Below are positions 1-7,160 of a DNA stretch of 8,211 nt, one piece after another (the first letter of the stretch is position 1; the number at the start of each line of letters is the position of its first letter). The position numbers and the translations under genes were made by a program. Source of the stretch: DASRCB01 sp035653295 (GTDB lineage Bacteria; Acidobacteriota; Terriglobia; Bryobacterales; Bryobacteraceae); NCBI GenBank assembly GCA_035653295.1, contig DASRCB010000437.1, forward strand, positions 1 to 8,211, in the 5' to 3' direction. The notes beneath the pieces are model-generated. The model worked only from the letters and a program-made list of their open reading frames with translations, did no database searches and had not been told where the DNA came from.

Positions 1-2846
1 AGTGCCGATCCGTCAGGCTTGAGCGTAGAGGCGAACGCGTCGCTCCCGCCGGCATAACACTGAGTCGGGTTGACGAGCGGAAAATCAACGGATGACGTAT
101 TCCCCGTCACGTAACCATTGCCGGCCGAGTCGGACGCAATAGCGTTTCCCGACGTGTCGCTGCTGCCCCCCAGATACGTGGAATAGATCAGCTTCGATCC
201 ATCGCTCGCGAACTTACTGACGAACGCGTCCTGGAAGCCGGTCAAAAAAGGCTGGAGCGGATGCGCTACGGGGAAATCCGCAGCCAGCGTGAAGCCGGTG
301 ATCAGCGCGTCTCCGGCGCCATCGACGGCGATGCCACGCGAAAAGGACGAGCCAACACGCCCGTTCGGCCCCTGCGTGCCGCCGAAGTACGTGGACCACA
401 GCAACTGCGTCGCGCCGGTGCTCAGCTTCGTTACAAAGACATTGCCGGTCGCCCCGCTGCCGTTCCTCGTGGGGTAAAGCGCATGCGCCACGGGGAAGTT
501 GTCCGATATGGTGAAGCCGGTCACGTACGCCTCGCCGCCTGCATCGACTGCAATGGCCGTCGCCAGATCCGTGTCGCTGCCGCCGAGATACGTCGAATAC
601 ACCAGTTTGGAGCCAGTCGCGTTCAACTCGGCAACAAAAGCATCGGGTTGGATGCCCACAGCCGCGTAGAGAATTGACGTGTTCTGTGGGTTCACAAGGA
701 GACCTTCCAGCGACGGTGAATTCACCTGTGCCGGCGCGAGCGGCGTGAAATTGGCGCCGCTGTCGGTGCTCTTGAACAGGCCGCCGGCAGCCGCGACATA
801 CATCGTCGATGGCGTCACCGGATCGAGCACCACCAGAGCAGCTGCCAGACTCGCAACAGGCAGCCCGTTGCCAATGGAAGTCCAGGTGGAGCCGCCGTCC
901 GTGCTTCGGTACAGGCTGATGTCATTGACCGTGTAGATCGTGGAGGTCGCCGCCGGATCGATGGCCACGGACCAGATGGTGGCATCGAGACCCGCATCCG
1001 ACTCGATCCACGTCGCCCCCGAATCGGTGCTCTTGTACAAAAAATCGCCCTGCACAGTTCCGGAGCTGTTGGTGACATGCGCCACGGCGTACATGGTGGA
1101 AGGCGTCTTCGGATCGATAGCCAGAAAGTGGATATCGCCCGCGCCGCTGTTGGGCAGATTCGTCGCGATTGCTGACCAGTGCGCGCCGCCGTCGTTGCTG
1201 ACGAAAAGCCTGGGCTGAGCTTTGGCGCTGGAAACACCGGCGTAGATCGTGGCTGTGTTCTGCGGATTGAACGCCAGCGCCTTGACGTCACATTCGGTGA
1301 GCCCATTGTTCAGAAGCGTCCAGCTGTTGGCGCCATCGGTGCTCTTGTAAATGCCGCAGGGCGCACTCGCCCAATCAAGGCCCAAATAAATGTTCTGGGG
1401 ATTGACCGGATCGACGGCGATAACCCCGATCGGACTTGACGTCAGCCCCTGATCCTTTTCGACCCAGCTGTGTCCTCCGTCAGTCGATTTCCAGAACCCT
1501 CCCGCCAGCGGTGCGGCATACAGCGTGGACGGAGTCTTCGGGTCGATTGCGATCGACAACAAATCGCTTTTTGGCAGGTTGTTCTCCGCCTGCTGCCAGC
1601 TCGATCCGCCGTTCGTGCTCTCGAACAGGCTGTAGCCGGAATGCGCCGGTTGCAGCGCATTCGCGACTGGCATGTTGGTGGTGGCGGCCTGACCGGTTAT
1701 GTACGCGTTTCCGCTGCCATCGACAGCAATGCCCGCAGGCGTGTCCCCGGAGTAGACCTCACTGTTGCCGCCCTTACCGCCGAAATAAGTGGAGTAGACC
1801 AGACTGCTTCCCGAGGGCGCCAGCTTCGTCACGAACCCGAACGTGTTGCAGAACGTGCTGTTCACCGCCGGGCACGAGGGCTGAATCACGCCCGACGTAG
1901 TCGGGAAGTTCGCCGAGTCGGTCACGCCCGTGACATAGGCATAACCGTTCGTGTCCGCCGCCACGCCCAGCGCATAGTCGTTGCCCGATCCGCTCAGATA
2001 GGTCGAGTACACCAGCGCGCCCGTGGGATCGAACTTGCTGACGAATGCCGCCTGAAAACCGTGTGAAGAGCTCTGGTATGCACTGCGCGTCGGGAAATCG
2101 GCGGAGTACGTGTCCCCGGCGACGTACGTGTTGCCGTGAGAATCAGTGGCGACCGACGTCAGATCGTCGTCCCTGCTCCCGCCCAGATACGTCGCGTACA
2201 CGAAAACCGGATCGATCACCAGCGGCCGGCGCTGGTCATAAGCTCCCAGTTCAATGCCGACCTCATTCCTGCCGCGCCGAACATATCGCGCCTCGATCGT
2301 CCGCCGGCCTGAATCGTTCTCCTGCCAGGCGGCCGGCCGCTGCTGTCGAAAATCGCCCAGCTTCAGATCGCCATTCTTGTCCAGTTCGAGTTTCCCGGCG
2401 CCCTCAATCCGCACGCGAATCGCCGCAGGGTTCGCTCCCGGCGCAAGGACGAAGTCGTATTCCAGTTTCGGCCGATCGCCGTGATAGACCACATCGATGC
2501 CCGGATACACGGCGCGATAGCGGACCGCGGCATAGAGCGGAATGCCGGTCCGCCATGCGCGGGGATCGTTGCCCGAAAAATAATTCACGATTCCCGGCAG
2601 CCTTTCTTCGGCCTCCGGCTCACTCCTGGGATTCGCTCCCAGAAACGACAGCCGCACCGGGCCGCGCTCCGCCGCTGATACGACTGCTTCGGAAGAGGTC
2701 AGAGACAACTCGCAGCGGTGCTGGCGCGCGACGAACCGGACGTGCGCGTCCAGCTGACCCCGGTTCGGTTCGAATCCGACAGGTCCTGCGTGAAATTGCC
2801 CGGCAAAAATGGTTGCCGGCAGGAGAAGGGAAATCAGGAATTTCAT
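1..2846 (-). CDS. Exported SBBP beta-propeller protein with nested BNR/Asp-box repeats (3' end outside window)
   Basis: Reading the minus strand from ATG at 2846 gives 948 uninterrupted codons that leave the window at base 1, so the C-terminus is missing. The first 16 residues (MKFLISLLLPATIFAG) form a signal peptide, so the protein is exported. Residues about 22-212 (FEPNRGQ near the start, IDPVFVYATYLGG at the end) resemble the N-terminal module that precedes SBBP repeats in acidobacterial proteins. SBBP-type blades follow, marked by Y-S/A-T-Y-L/F-x-G at 217, 280, 351, 750, 817 (WSTYFGG) and 888, each followed by a G-N-x-Y-V/I-T/A-G and D/N-F-P pattern. Between about 404 and 733 lie seven Asp-boxes of the S-T-D-G-G-x-x-W type (409-417, 453-461, 501-509, 549-557, 605-613, 647-655, 692-700), typical of BNR/sortilin-like propellers. 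No catalytic residues are evident; a cell-surface binding or structural role is inferred. No in-frame ATG lies just upstream (one GTG lies 17 codons upstream) and no clear Shine-Dalgarno is seen. Confidence 0.9.
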   Translation of the reverse strand, partial: MKFLISLLLPATIFAGQFHAGPVGFEPNRGQLDAHVRFVARQHRCELSLTSSEAVVSAAERGPVRLSFLGANPRSEPEAEERLPGIVNYFSGNDPRAWRTGIPLYAAVRYRAVYPGIDVVYHGDRPKLEYDFVLAPGANPAAIRVRIEGAGKLELDKNGDLKLGDFRQQRPAAWQENDSGRRTIEARYVRRGRNEVGIELGAYDQRRPLVIDPVFVYATYLGGSRDDDLTSVATDSHGNTYVAGDTYSADFPTRSAYQSSSHGFQAAFVSKFDPTGALVYSTYLSGSGNDYALGVAADTNGYAYVTGVTDSANFPTTSGVIQPSCPAVNSTFCNTFGFVTKLAPSGSSLVYSTYFGGKGGNSEVYSGDTPAGIAVDGSGNAYITGQAATTNMPVANALQPAHSGYSLFESTNGGSSWQQAENNLPKSDLLSIAIDPKTPSTLYAAPLAGGFWKSTDGGHSWVEKDQGLTSSPIGVIAVDPVNPQNIYLGLDWASAPCGIYKSTDGANSWTLLNNGLTECDVKALAFNPQNTATIYAGVSSAKAQPRLFVSNDGGAHWSAIATNLPNSGAGDIHFLAIDPKTPSTMYAVAHVTNSSGTVQGDFLYKSTDSGATWIESDAGLDATIWSVAIDPAATSTIYTVNDISLYRSTDGGSTWTSIGNGLPVASLAAALVVLDPVTPSTMYVAAAGGLFKSTDSGANFTPLAPAQVNSPSLEGLLVNPQNTSILYAAVGIQPDAFVAELNATGSKLVYSTYLGGSDTDLATAIAVDAGGEAYVTGFTISDNFPVAHALYPTRNGSGATGNVFVTKLSTGATQLLWSTYFGGTQGPNGRVGSSFSRGIAVDGAGDALITGFTLAADFPVAHPLQPFLTGFQDAFVSKFASDGSKLIYSTYLGGSSDTSGNAIASDSAGNGYVTGNTSSVDFPLVNPTQCYAGGSDAFASTLKPDGSA
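648..1637 (-). other. Seven-repeat BNR/Asp-box region inside the SBBP protein
   Basis: This segment encodes residues about 404-733 of the leftward propeller protein. It holds seven Asp-boxes spaced about 40-56 residues apart, each preceded by a strand of the type I-D-P-K-T-P-S-T-L/M-Y-A (435-443, 577-586, and a variant near 675-683). Six boxes have the usual closing Trp and the seventh ends in Phe. Seven repeats would suit a single closed propeller. The segment interrupts an SBBP blade: the blade breaks off after NALQPAHSG and its expected continuation, DAFVAELNATGSKLVYSTYL, resumes right after the seventh repeat. The reading frame is unbroken, so this is a domain insertion and not a disruption. 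Confidence 0.8.
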
Positions 2847-2941
2847 GGGAAAAACATTCGCTGGCGCACGCGGTGTGAGGCGATGCGCAGATCGCACAGA
2901 TTGACCACACAAACTAACTTCCGATCTGTCGCGGGACACGG

Positions 2942-4918
2942 CTACTGGCATTTCGTTCCCGCCGGGAGATTCTGCGTCACAATTGCCAGGTCGAGGGCAC
3001 TCACCACTCCATCCGCATTCATGTCGAGTGCGGGACTCCAGTTTGCGGAACCGGGCGTTGCGCCGAGAGCGCCTTTCACCAGGGTGTAGTCCGCGCAATT
3101 GACCACGCCGTCGTGATTCGCATCGCCGGGCTCAGGCATCTTGAAGATGATGTTGCCGGTATAGGAAAGCAGCGCATTTTGAAAATCCGAGGTCAGATTC
3201 ACGGGAGCGGCAATCGTTAGGTCGCCGTACGCGAACACGCCGCCGTTGCCGCTGAGCCCGCGCAGCAGGCTCAGGTTGCTCTCCGCGTACAGAGCGGCAT
3301 TGTCGAGCTTCATCGAGCCATCCACAAACAGCGGCAGAATAGCCGTCACATAGCCGGTAAGATCCTCATCGGCCACGTCCGGCACGGCGATGGTCTGACT
3401 GCGCGTCTCGACCGAGAGCGGAAAATAGCCGGGCATCGGCTGGGACGCGTGCGAGGGCAAAGTCACCGATCGGCCGCCGCCAAGCGGCAAAGTCAGCGCC
3501 TTCCCCGGGCCGATGTCGACATTTCCCAGGACGACGATGTTCTCCTCCAGGTCCGCGACCGAGAAAACACCCCCGCCGACGTCCGGGGCCTCCGTGGTGT
3601 TTCCGAACGGCGCGCCATAGGAGTTGCTCTCGAAGACGGCTGCCGCCCCGGGCACGACGGTTTCGATGTACCCGAACGGTGTGTCGCCCGCAGTGTCGGC
3701 GCAGATCGCGTCGCCAACAGAAATCGCCGGCGCGCTACCCTGCAACCCCCTGGCTCGGAAAACCGCGCCGCCGCTCGGATTGTCCGCTAACATCAGTTTT
3801 CCGAGGAAACTGCCGGAGAGGGTGACCGTGCGGCTCAGAGTCCCCTGCACGGCCTTGATTTGAATGGTGCAGGGTGGGCTGCCCTTTGGATCGAAACTGA
3901 TCTTCGCCGGCAGCGCAGACTCGAAGCTCGGCGGCGAAAACGTGGCGCTCGGATTCGGATTCGCGCCAACGTAGATGGACACCTTCCCTCCCATCGACGG
4001 CCATCCTGTTCCGTTCACGCCAATGCTGCTTCCGTTCAGCACCCCGGTCTGATTACCCGCGGCATCTGAGGCGGTAAAGGTGATCGTGCCGTTCTGATCG
4101 ACGACGTAGGATTGTGCTCCGATGCTGAGCGTCGCCTGACGTTCGAGGCCTGAATTCGGCGCGACGGTGAAGCGTACGGTTCCATTCCCCGTTCCGCCGC
4201 CTCCGGAGTTGATGGTCAGCCACGCCGGCGCGCCGGAAACGCTCCAGGAGCAGCCGGCATTTTCCGTCACGGAGATCGAGCCCGTTCCACCGGCGGTGGG
4301 GAAGATTTGTGGGGAAGGAGGCGACAGCGAGGGCGACAGACAGATGCCGGTAAATGAGATATCGTCGATCGACATCGATAAGGGCATGGCGGGATCGGCA
4401 CAGGTGTCGTACCCATTCACGCCGCAGTAGCTGATCAGCACCCTGTTCGTGGCGGCCGTCCCGTTGTAGCCGGACGCGATGAATGTGAACGTGCCCGGTT
4501 GCACGACGGCGGATCCGGAATAGGAATTGCCGTCGTTGAGGTGCTGGTAGTAGCCCACCGTGGCAGCGCCGCAGGATTTCACCGATGCGCTCCAGCAGCC
4601 CGTCGGAGCCGTGTACACCCAAAACCCGCTAAAGGTCACCCCCGCGCCATTCGTGAACGCCAGTTGAAGTCCGCCGTTGCCGGGACTCGTGAGCAGCGCA
4701 TTCGGCGCGGAGTGCGGCAGGGCGCCATACCAGGATCCGCTGAAATACACCTTCTGGTCAGAGTTGCCGTACGTGTCCAGCACATTGAACCCGCAGTAAT
4801 TCGCCGGCAACGTTCCGGCCTGCTGCGACGGCTCCGTGGGCAGGTCGTCGAAACTGCAGACGGCCGCATGGGCGGGTACCAGCAGCGCGGCGACGGCGAG
4901 GAACAACTTAAGCGGCAT
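2942..4918 (-). CDS. Exported BACON-domain protein with C-terminal dockerin-like calcium loops
   Basis: A 658-residue protein of unknown function. I chose ATG at 4918 over an ATG 33 codons upstream (5017) because it starts a classic signal peptide (MPLKLFLAVAALLVPAHA, cleavage near 18), while the extension is arginine-rich and overlaps the upstream repeat. Residues about 20-192 form a cysteine-rich domain opening with CSFDDL and closing with SIDDISFTG, as in secreted lectin-like domains. About 196-277 match a BACON domain: C-S-W-S-V at 223-227, PAWLTI, then a strand ending DQNGT. Residues about 278-595 are beta-rich and unassigned. At 598-650 there are two EF-like loops: D599-N601-D603-N607-D610 and D632-N634-D636-S640-D643, dockerin type I-like. 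The twelve cysteines in the mature protein suit disulfides. BACON domains are often linked to glycan or mucin binding, so a carbohydrate-binding surface role is an inference. The next leftward gene starts 95 bp downstream and also encodes an exported protein. No clear ribosome-binding site is seen. Confidence 0.88.
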   Translation of the reverse strand: MPLKLFLAVAALLVPAHAAVCSFDDLPTEPSQQAGTLPANYCGFNVLDTYGNSDQKVYFSGSWYGALPHSAPNALLTSPGNGGLQLAFTNGAGVTFSGFWVYTAPTGCWSASVKSCGAATVGYYQHLNDGNSYSGSAVVQPGTFTFIASGYNGTAATNRVLISYCGVNGYDTCADPAMPLSMSIDDISFTGICLSPSLSPPSPQIFPTAGGTGSISVTENAGCSWSVSGAPAWLTINSGGGGTGNGTVRFTVAPNSGLERQATLSIGAQSYVVDQNGTITFTASDAAGNQTGVLNGSSIGVNGTGWPSMGGKVSIYVGANPNPSATFSPPSFESALPAKISFDPKGSPPCTIQIKAVQGTLSRTVTLSGSFLGKLMLADNPSGGAVFRARGLQGSAPAISVGDAICADTAGDTPFGYIETVVPGAAAVFESNSYGAPFGNTTEAPDVGGGVFSVADLEENIVVLGNVDIGPGKALTLPLGGGRSVTLPSHASQPMPGYFPLSVETRSQTIAVPDVADEDLTGYVTAILPLFVDGSMKLDNAALYAESNLSLLRGLSGNGGVFAYGDLTIAAPVNLTSDFQNALLSYTGNIIFKMPEPGDANHDGVVNCADYTLVKGALGATPGSANWSPALDMNADGVVSALDLAIVTQNLPAGTKCQ

Positions 4919-4999
4919 GGCGTGTACAAAGCGTCTCTGACGGCTGACGCATCGAAGTCCACTGTGGCGGATTCGATGCGGGAATGGAAGGTAGCAGCG

Positions 5000-5100
5000 G
5001 TAGCCGGGATGTAGCAAGGCGCTGCTACACGGCTGCGGATGAAGATGTTAGGACAATCCTCCGGCCTGGCGGCAGTTACCGCCGCCGGTAACACGTGGCG
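5000..5100 (+). repeat. Direct repeat copy A (101 bp, partner at 5207-5307)
   Basis: Aligned without gaps to 5207-5307 (offset 207), I count 70 identical positions out of 101, about 69%. The best-conserved blocks are GTAGCA and GCTACAC near the start, AAGATGTTA at 5042-5050 and GTAACAC at 5088-5094 (GTAACAC also in copy B). The copy begins with GTAGC at 5000 and contains the inverted repeat at 5010-5029. It lies 82 bp upstream of the leftward BACON-protein start. The position equivalent to the regulator's GTG start in copy B is TGG here (5067-5069), so this copy does not preserve that start codon. Confidence 0.75.
5010..5029. promoter_or_regulatory. Inverted repeat in copy A, candidate operator
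   Basis: Perfect dyad TGTAGCA-N6-TGCTACA. Two further direct GTAGC boxes lie at 4991 and 5000, so the boxes step by 9, 11 and 13 bp, close to a helical turn. It sits 92 bp upstream of the leftward start codon. An operator role is an inference from the symmetry and from the matching element in copy B; a stem-loop is the alternative. Confidence 0.45.
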
Positions 5101-5149
5101 CCACCGGCGTTGCGCGGGTTAGAAGTCTGTGATCGGGCGGCCGCCGGGA

Positions 5150-5198
5150 TACGGACTCACCCTGGGTTGCTCAGTACTATGCTGAGTCACCGTCCGTA
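5150..5198. other. Nested palindrome between the two repeat copies
   Basis: The outer arms TACGGAC (5150-5156) and GTCCGTA (5192-5198) are perfect 7-bp complements. Inside them is a second dyad, CTCAG (5170-5174) and CTGAG (5182-5186). Each outer arm is bordered on its inner side or preceded by the same TCACC (5157-5161 and 5187-5191), in direct orientation. It could be a binding site, a cruciform or an RNA stem-loop in a 5' leader. No T-run follows, so an intrinsic terminator is unlikely. Confidence 0.45.
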
Positions 5199-5206
5199 CA
5201 GGACGA

Positions 5207-5307
5207 GTAGCGCAGGTGTAGCAATGCTCCGCTACACCACTGTGGGGTAAGATGTTAAAACACCTCTCAGGCCGTGCCGCAGTCGTCGTTGTCCGTAACA
5301 CCTGCCG
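5207..5307 (+). repeat. Direct repeat copy B, overlapping the start of the regulator gene
   Basis: This is the second copy of the ~101-bp element found at 5000-5100. It covers the last 67 bp before the regulator's GTG start and about the first eleven codons. The conserved GTAGC boxes sit at 5207, 5218 and (inverted) 5231, with exactly the same spacing as in copy A. The similarity fades after about 5307. Confidence 0.75.
5215..5238. promoter_or_regulatory. Inverted repeat in copy B, candidate operator of the regulator gene
   Basis: Perfect dyad GGTGTAGC-N8-GCTACACC, with a further direct GTAGC box at 5207. The core GTAGC-N6-GTAGC-N8-GCTAC is the same as in copy A. It ends 35 bp before the regulator's GTG start, a position that would suit autoregulation by the downstream DNA-binding-like protein. 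That link is inference. Confidence 0.45.
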
Positions 5308-7127
5308 CCGTTCGTGACGAGCTGGTCAGGATCCTGTCATCGCGGATCTTCGCCGGATCGGAGCGCAGGCGGCGGCTGCTCGAGTATCTGGTCGAGCGCA
5401 CTCTGGCCGACGGCGGAGCGTCCCTGAAGGAGTTCAGTATCGGGGTCGAGGTGTATGGCCGCGATCCAAACAAGTACGAGCCGCGCGAGGACGCGATCGT
5501 CCGCGTCGACATCGCCCGCCTGCGCACAAGACTTCAGGAATATTACAACAACGAGGGCCGAGGTGACCCGCTGCGGCTGGACCTGCCGCGTGGCAGCTAT
5601 GCCGTTATCTTTGCTCCTGGCGCGGCGCAGGAAGCCACGAAGGAAGGTCCCCACTCGGGGCGACGATGGCGGACGCGGGTGCTGTGGGGCAGTATTGCAG
5701 CGCTGATTCTGGCCGCTCTATGGGGAGGTGTACGCGTATATCGTGCCCGGACCGCATTTCACTCCGTGGTAGTGCTGCCTTTTCTCGATCTGAGCCCGGA
5801 TCGCGCGGATGAGTACTTCAGCGACGGGCTAACGGATGAGTTGACCGGACAGCTGGCGCATATCCCCGGACTCCGCGTAGTCGCGCGAACCTCGGCGTAC
5901 GCATTCAAGGGTAAGCCCCAGGACGTGCGCGCCATCGGCGAGGTGCTACACGCCGACGCCGTCGTGGAGGGCAGCATCCAGCGCGCCGGCCAGCGGCTGC
6001 GGATCAATGTTCAGTTGAACCGAGCCTCGGACGGTTATCACCTCTGGAGCGAGAGCTACGATCGCAGCGCGGCGGACCTGTTCCGCGTGGAGGATGACGT
6101 TTCGCGATCGGTCGCGCGAGCACTGCGCATGAGCATTGCCGGCCTCAGGCCGCCGCGCCGCGAGCCCGCCGACGAACAGGCGCACACCTTATATTTGCAG
6201 GCGCGCTATGTATGGAATCAGCGCACAGCGGCGGGCATCCATCAGGCGCTCGATCTCCTCGATGAAGCCATCCGCCGCGACCCGTCCTACGCGCTGGCCT
6301 ATGCGGCGCGGGCCGACTGCTACGCATCCATGATCGGCAACGAGCAGATCGCGCCCAGCGAAGCGGCTCCCAGGCTGATCGAAGCGGCGCGGAAAGCCCT
6401 GGAGCTGGACGACTCACTGGGGGAGGTGCATGCCGCGCTCGGCATCGCCGAATTGTATTTCAAGCACGACCCTGCGGGCGCGGAGGCAGAGTTCCGCCGC
6501 GCCATCGATCTGAGTCCGAACTATCCGACCGCGTACCAGTATTACGCTTCGGCGCTGATGATGCTGCGGCGGTTCGACGAAGCACGAGCACAGCTGCGGC
6601 GCGCCCACGAACTCGATCCGCTCGCACCGATTATCGTGTCGGCGTCAGCGCTGGTCGACTATCTGTCGCGCCGCCCGGAGCAGTGCCGCGCAGACGCGCG
6701 GGAGGTGCTGAAGCTCGAGCCGGGTTTCTGGGCCGCGCACTACGCGCTCGGGGTGTGCGCCAGCCTCGAGCGGCGCTACGCCGATGCGCTGAACGAGTTG
6801 CGCAATGCGTACGAATCGTCGGGCCATGATCCGACAGTCTTGTCTGACCTCGGCGCCGTGGAGGCGGAGGCGGGCAATCGCGCCGAGGCGATGCGCATCC
6901 TGAGCGAGTTGCAGCGCCCGCCAGCCGCCCAGTACACGTCTCCGATGGAGCTGGCATCCTTGTATTCGGCGCTGGGCGACCGGCAACACATGTTCGCCAT
7001 GCTGGACGAAGCGGAGCGCCAGCATGCCTCCGGTCTCATGGAACTCGCCGTGCGCCCGCAGTACGATCAATTCCGCGGAGATCCGCAATTCCGGGCGCTT
7101 CTTGCGCGTTTGAATCTGCCCCGGTAG
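5274..7127 (+). CDS. DNA-binding-like / TM / TolB-like / TPR protein (putative membrane-anchored regulator)
   Basis: A complete 617-residue protein. Residues about 10-117 form a compact module of the kind that fronts acidobacterial TPR regulators, with helices around VRDELVRIL and RRRRLLEYLVERTL, an ARLRTRLQEYY helix and a closing LPRGSYAVIF hairpin like the wing of a winged helix. I infer DNA binding. A single membrane segment lies at about 136-156. Residues about 165-288 match the TolB-like/FlgO-like domain (VVVLPFLDLSPD, YFSDGLTDEL, ADAVVEGSIQRAGQRLRINVQL, LWSESYDR), and about 304-600 are TPR-like helical repeats for protein contacts. The predicted topology puts the N-terminus in the cytoplasm and the TolB-like/TPR part outside, as in CadC/ToxR-style one-component regulators. 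The start is GTG at 5274; an in-frame TAA 18 bp upstream limits extension, and TTG at 5289 is an alternative. Its 5' end overlaps repeat copy B. A RelA/SpoT gene follows after 33 bp, so an operon is plausible. Confidence 0.88.
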   Translation: MPQSSLSVTPAAVRDELVRILSSRIFAGSERRRRLLEYLVERTLADGGASLKEFSIGVEVYGRDPNKYEPREDAIVRVDIARLRTRLQEYYNNEGRGDPLRLDLPRGSYAVIFAPGAAQEATKEGPHSGRRWRTRVLWGSIAALILAALWGGVRVYRARTAFHSVVVLPFLDLSPDRADEYFSDGLTDELTGQLAHIPGLRVVARTSAYAFKGKPQDVRAIGEVLHADAVVEGSIQRAGQRLRINVQLNRASDGYHLWSESYDRSAADLFRVEDDVSRSVARALRMSIAGLRPPRREPADEQAHTLYLQARYVWNQRTAAGIHQALDLLDEAIRRDPSYALAYAARADCYASMIGNEQIAPSEAAPRLIEAARKALELDDSLGEVHAALGIAELYFKHDPAGAEAEFRRAIDLSPNYPTAYQYYASALMMLRRFDEARAQLRRAHELDPLAPIIVSASALVDYLSRRPEQCRADAREVLKLEPGFWAAHYALGVCASLERRYADALNELRNAYESSGHDPTVLSDLGAVEAEAGNRAEAMRILSELQRPPAAQYTSPMELASLYSALGDRQHMFAMLDEAERQHASGLMELAVRPQYDQFRGDPQFRALLARLNLPR

Positions 7128-7160
7128 ACAGCGCATCACGACCGGTTATCCTCTAATTAG

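Larger units (their letters stand above)
4919..5273. promoter_or_regulatory. Divergent intergenic region between the BACON-protein gene and the regulator gene
   Basis: This 355-bp stretch must hold the promoters for both directions. It contains two direct copies of a ~101-bp element, each with the same set of GTAGC boxes, and a nested palindrome between them. I could not identify a convincing -35/-10 pair in either direction. TAAGAT at 5248-5253 matches four of six positions of a sigma-70 -10 box for the rightward gene but has no matching -35. Short open frames on the minus strand here have no family resemblance and I do not call them genes. Confidence 0.6.

Noticed and set aside
1087..1545. 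Near-identical DNA segments encoding IDPKTPSTLYA and IDPKTPSTMYA as a separate repeat element
   Set aside because: They are explained by the Asp-box propeller repeats in the encoded protein and are not an independent DNA element.
2045..2878. Long plus-strand frame of 277 codons opposite the propeller gene
   Set aside because: Arg/Pro/Ser-rich composition with no recognisable domain, typical of a GC-rich antisense shadow; the minus strand holds a clear protein family here.
2893..2933. Imperfect hairpin (6+3 bp stem with a bulge) between the two leftward genes, as a possible terminator
   Set aside because: Long loop, bulged stem and no T-run in the direction of transcription; read-through between the two genes is as likely.
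4053..4622. 189-codon minus-strand frame within the BACON gene
   Set aside because: Arg- and His-rich out-of-frame shadow of the BACON protein gene, no domain seen.
4919..5017. 33-codon upstream extension of the BACON-protein frame from ATG 5017
   Set aside because: It would bury the signal peptide behind an Arg-rich, non-hydrophobic stretch and overlaps repeat copy A; ATG 4918 gives a standard signal peptide.
5068..5086. GGCGGC-N7-GCCGCC hairpin inside repeat copy A
   Set aside because: Not preserved in copy B, no T-run, and such short GC dyads are expected by chance in GC-rich DNA.
5119..5301. Minus-strand frame of 60 codons and its partner at 4636-5094, whose N-terminal residues resemble each other
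   Set aside because: The resemblance follows from the duplicated DNA (offset 207 is a multiple of three); about 70% DNA identity with about half the residues matching does not show protein-level conservation, and the second frame runs through the BACON gene.
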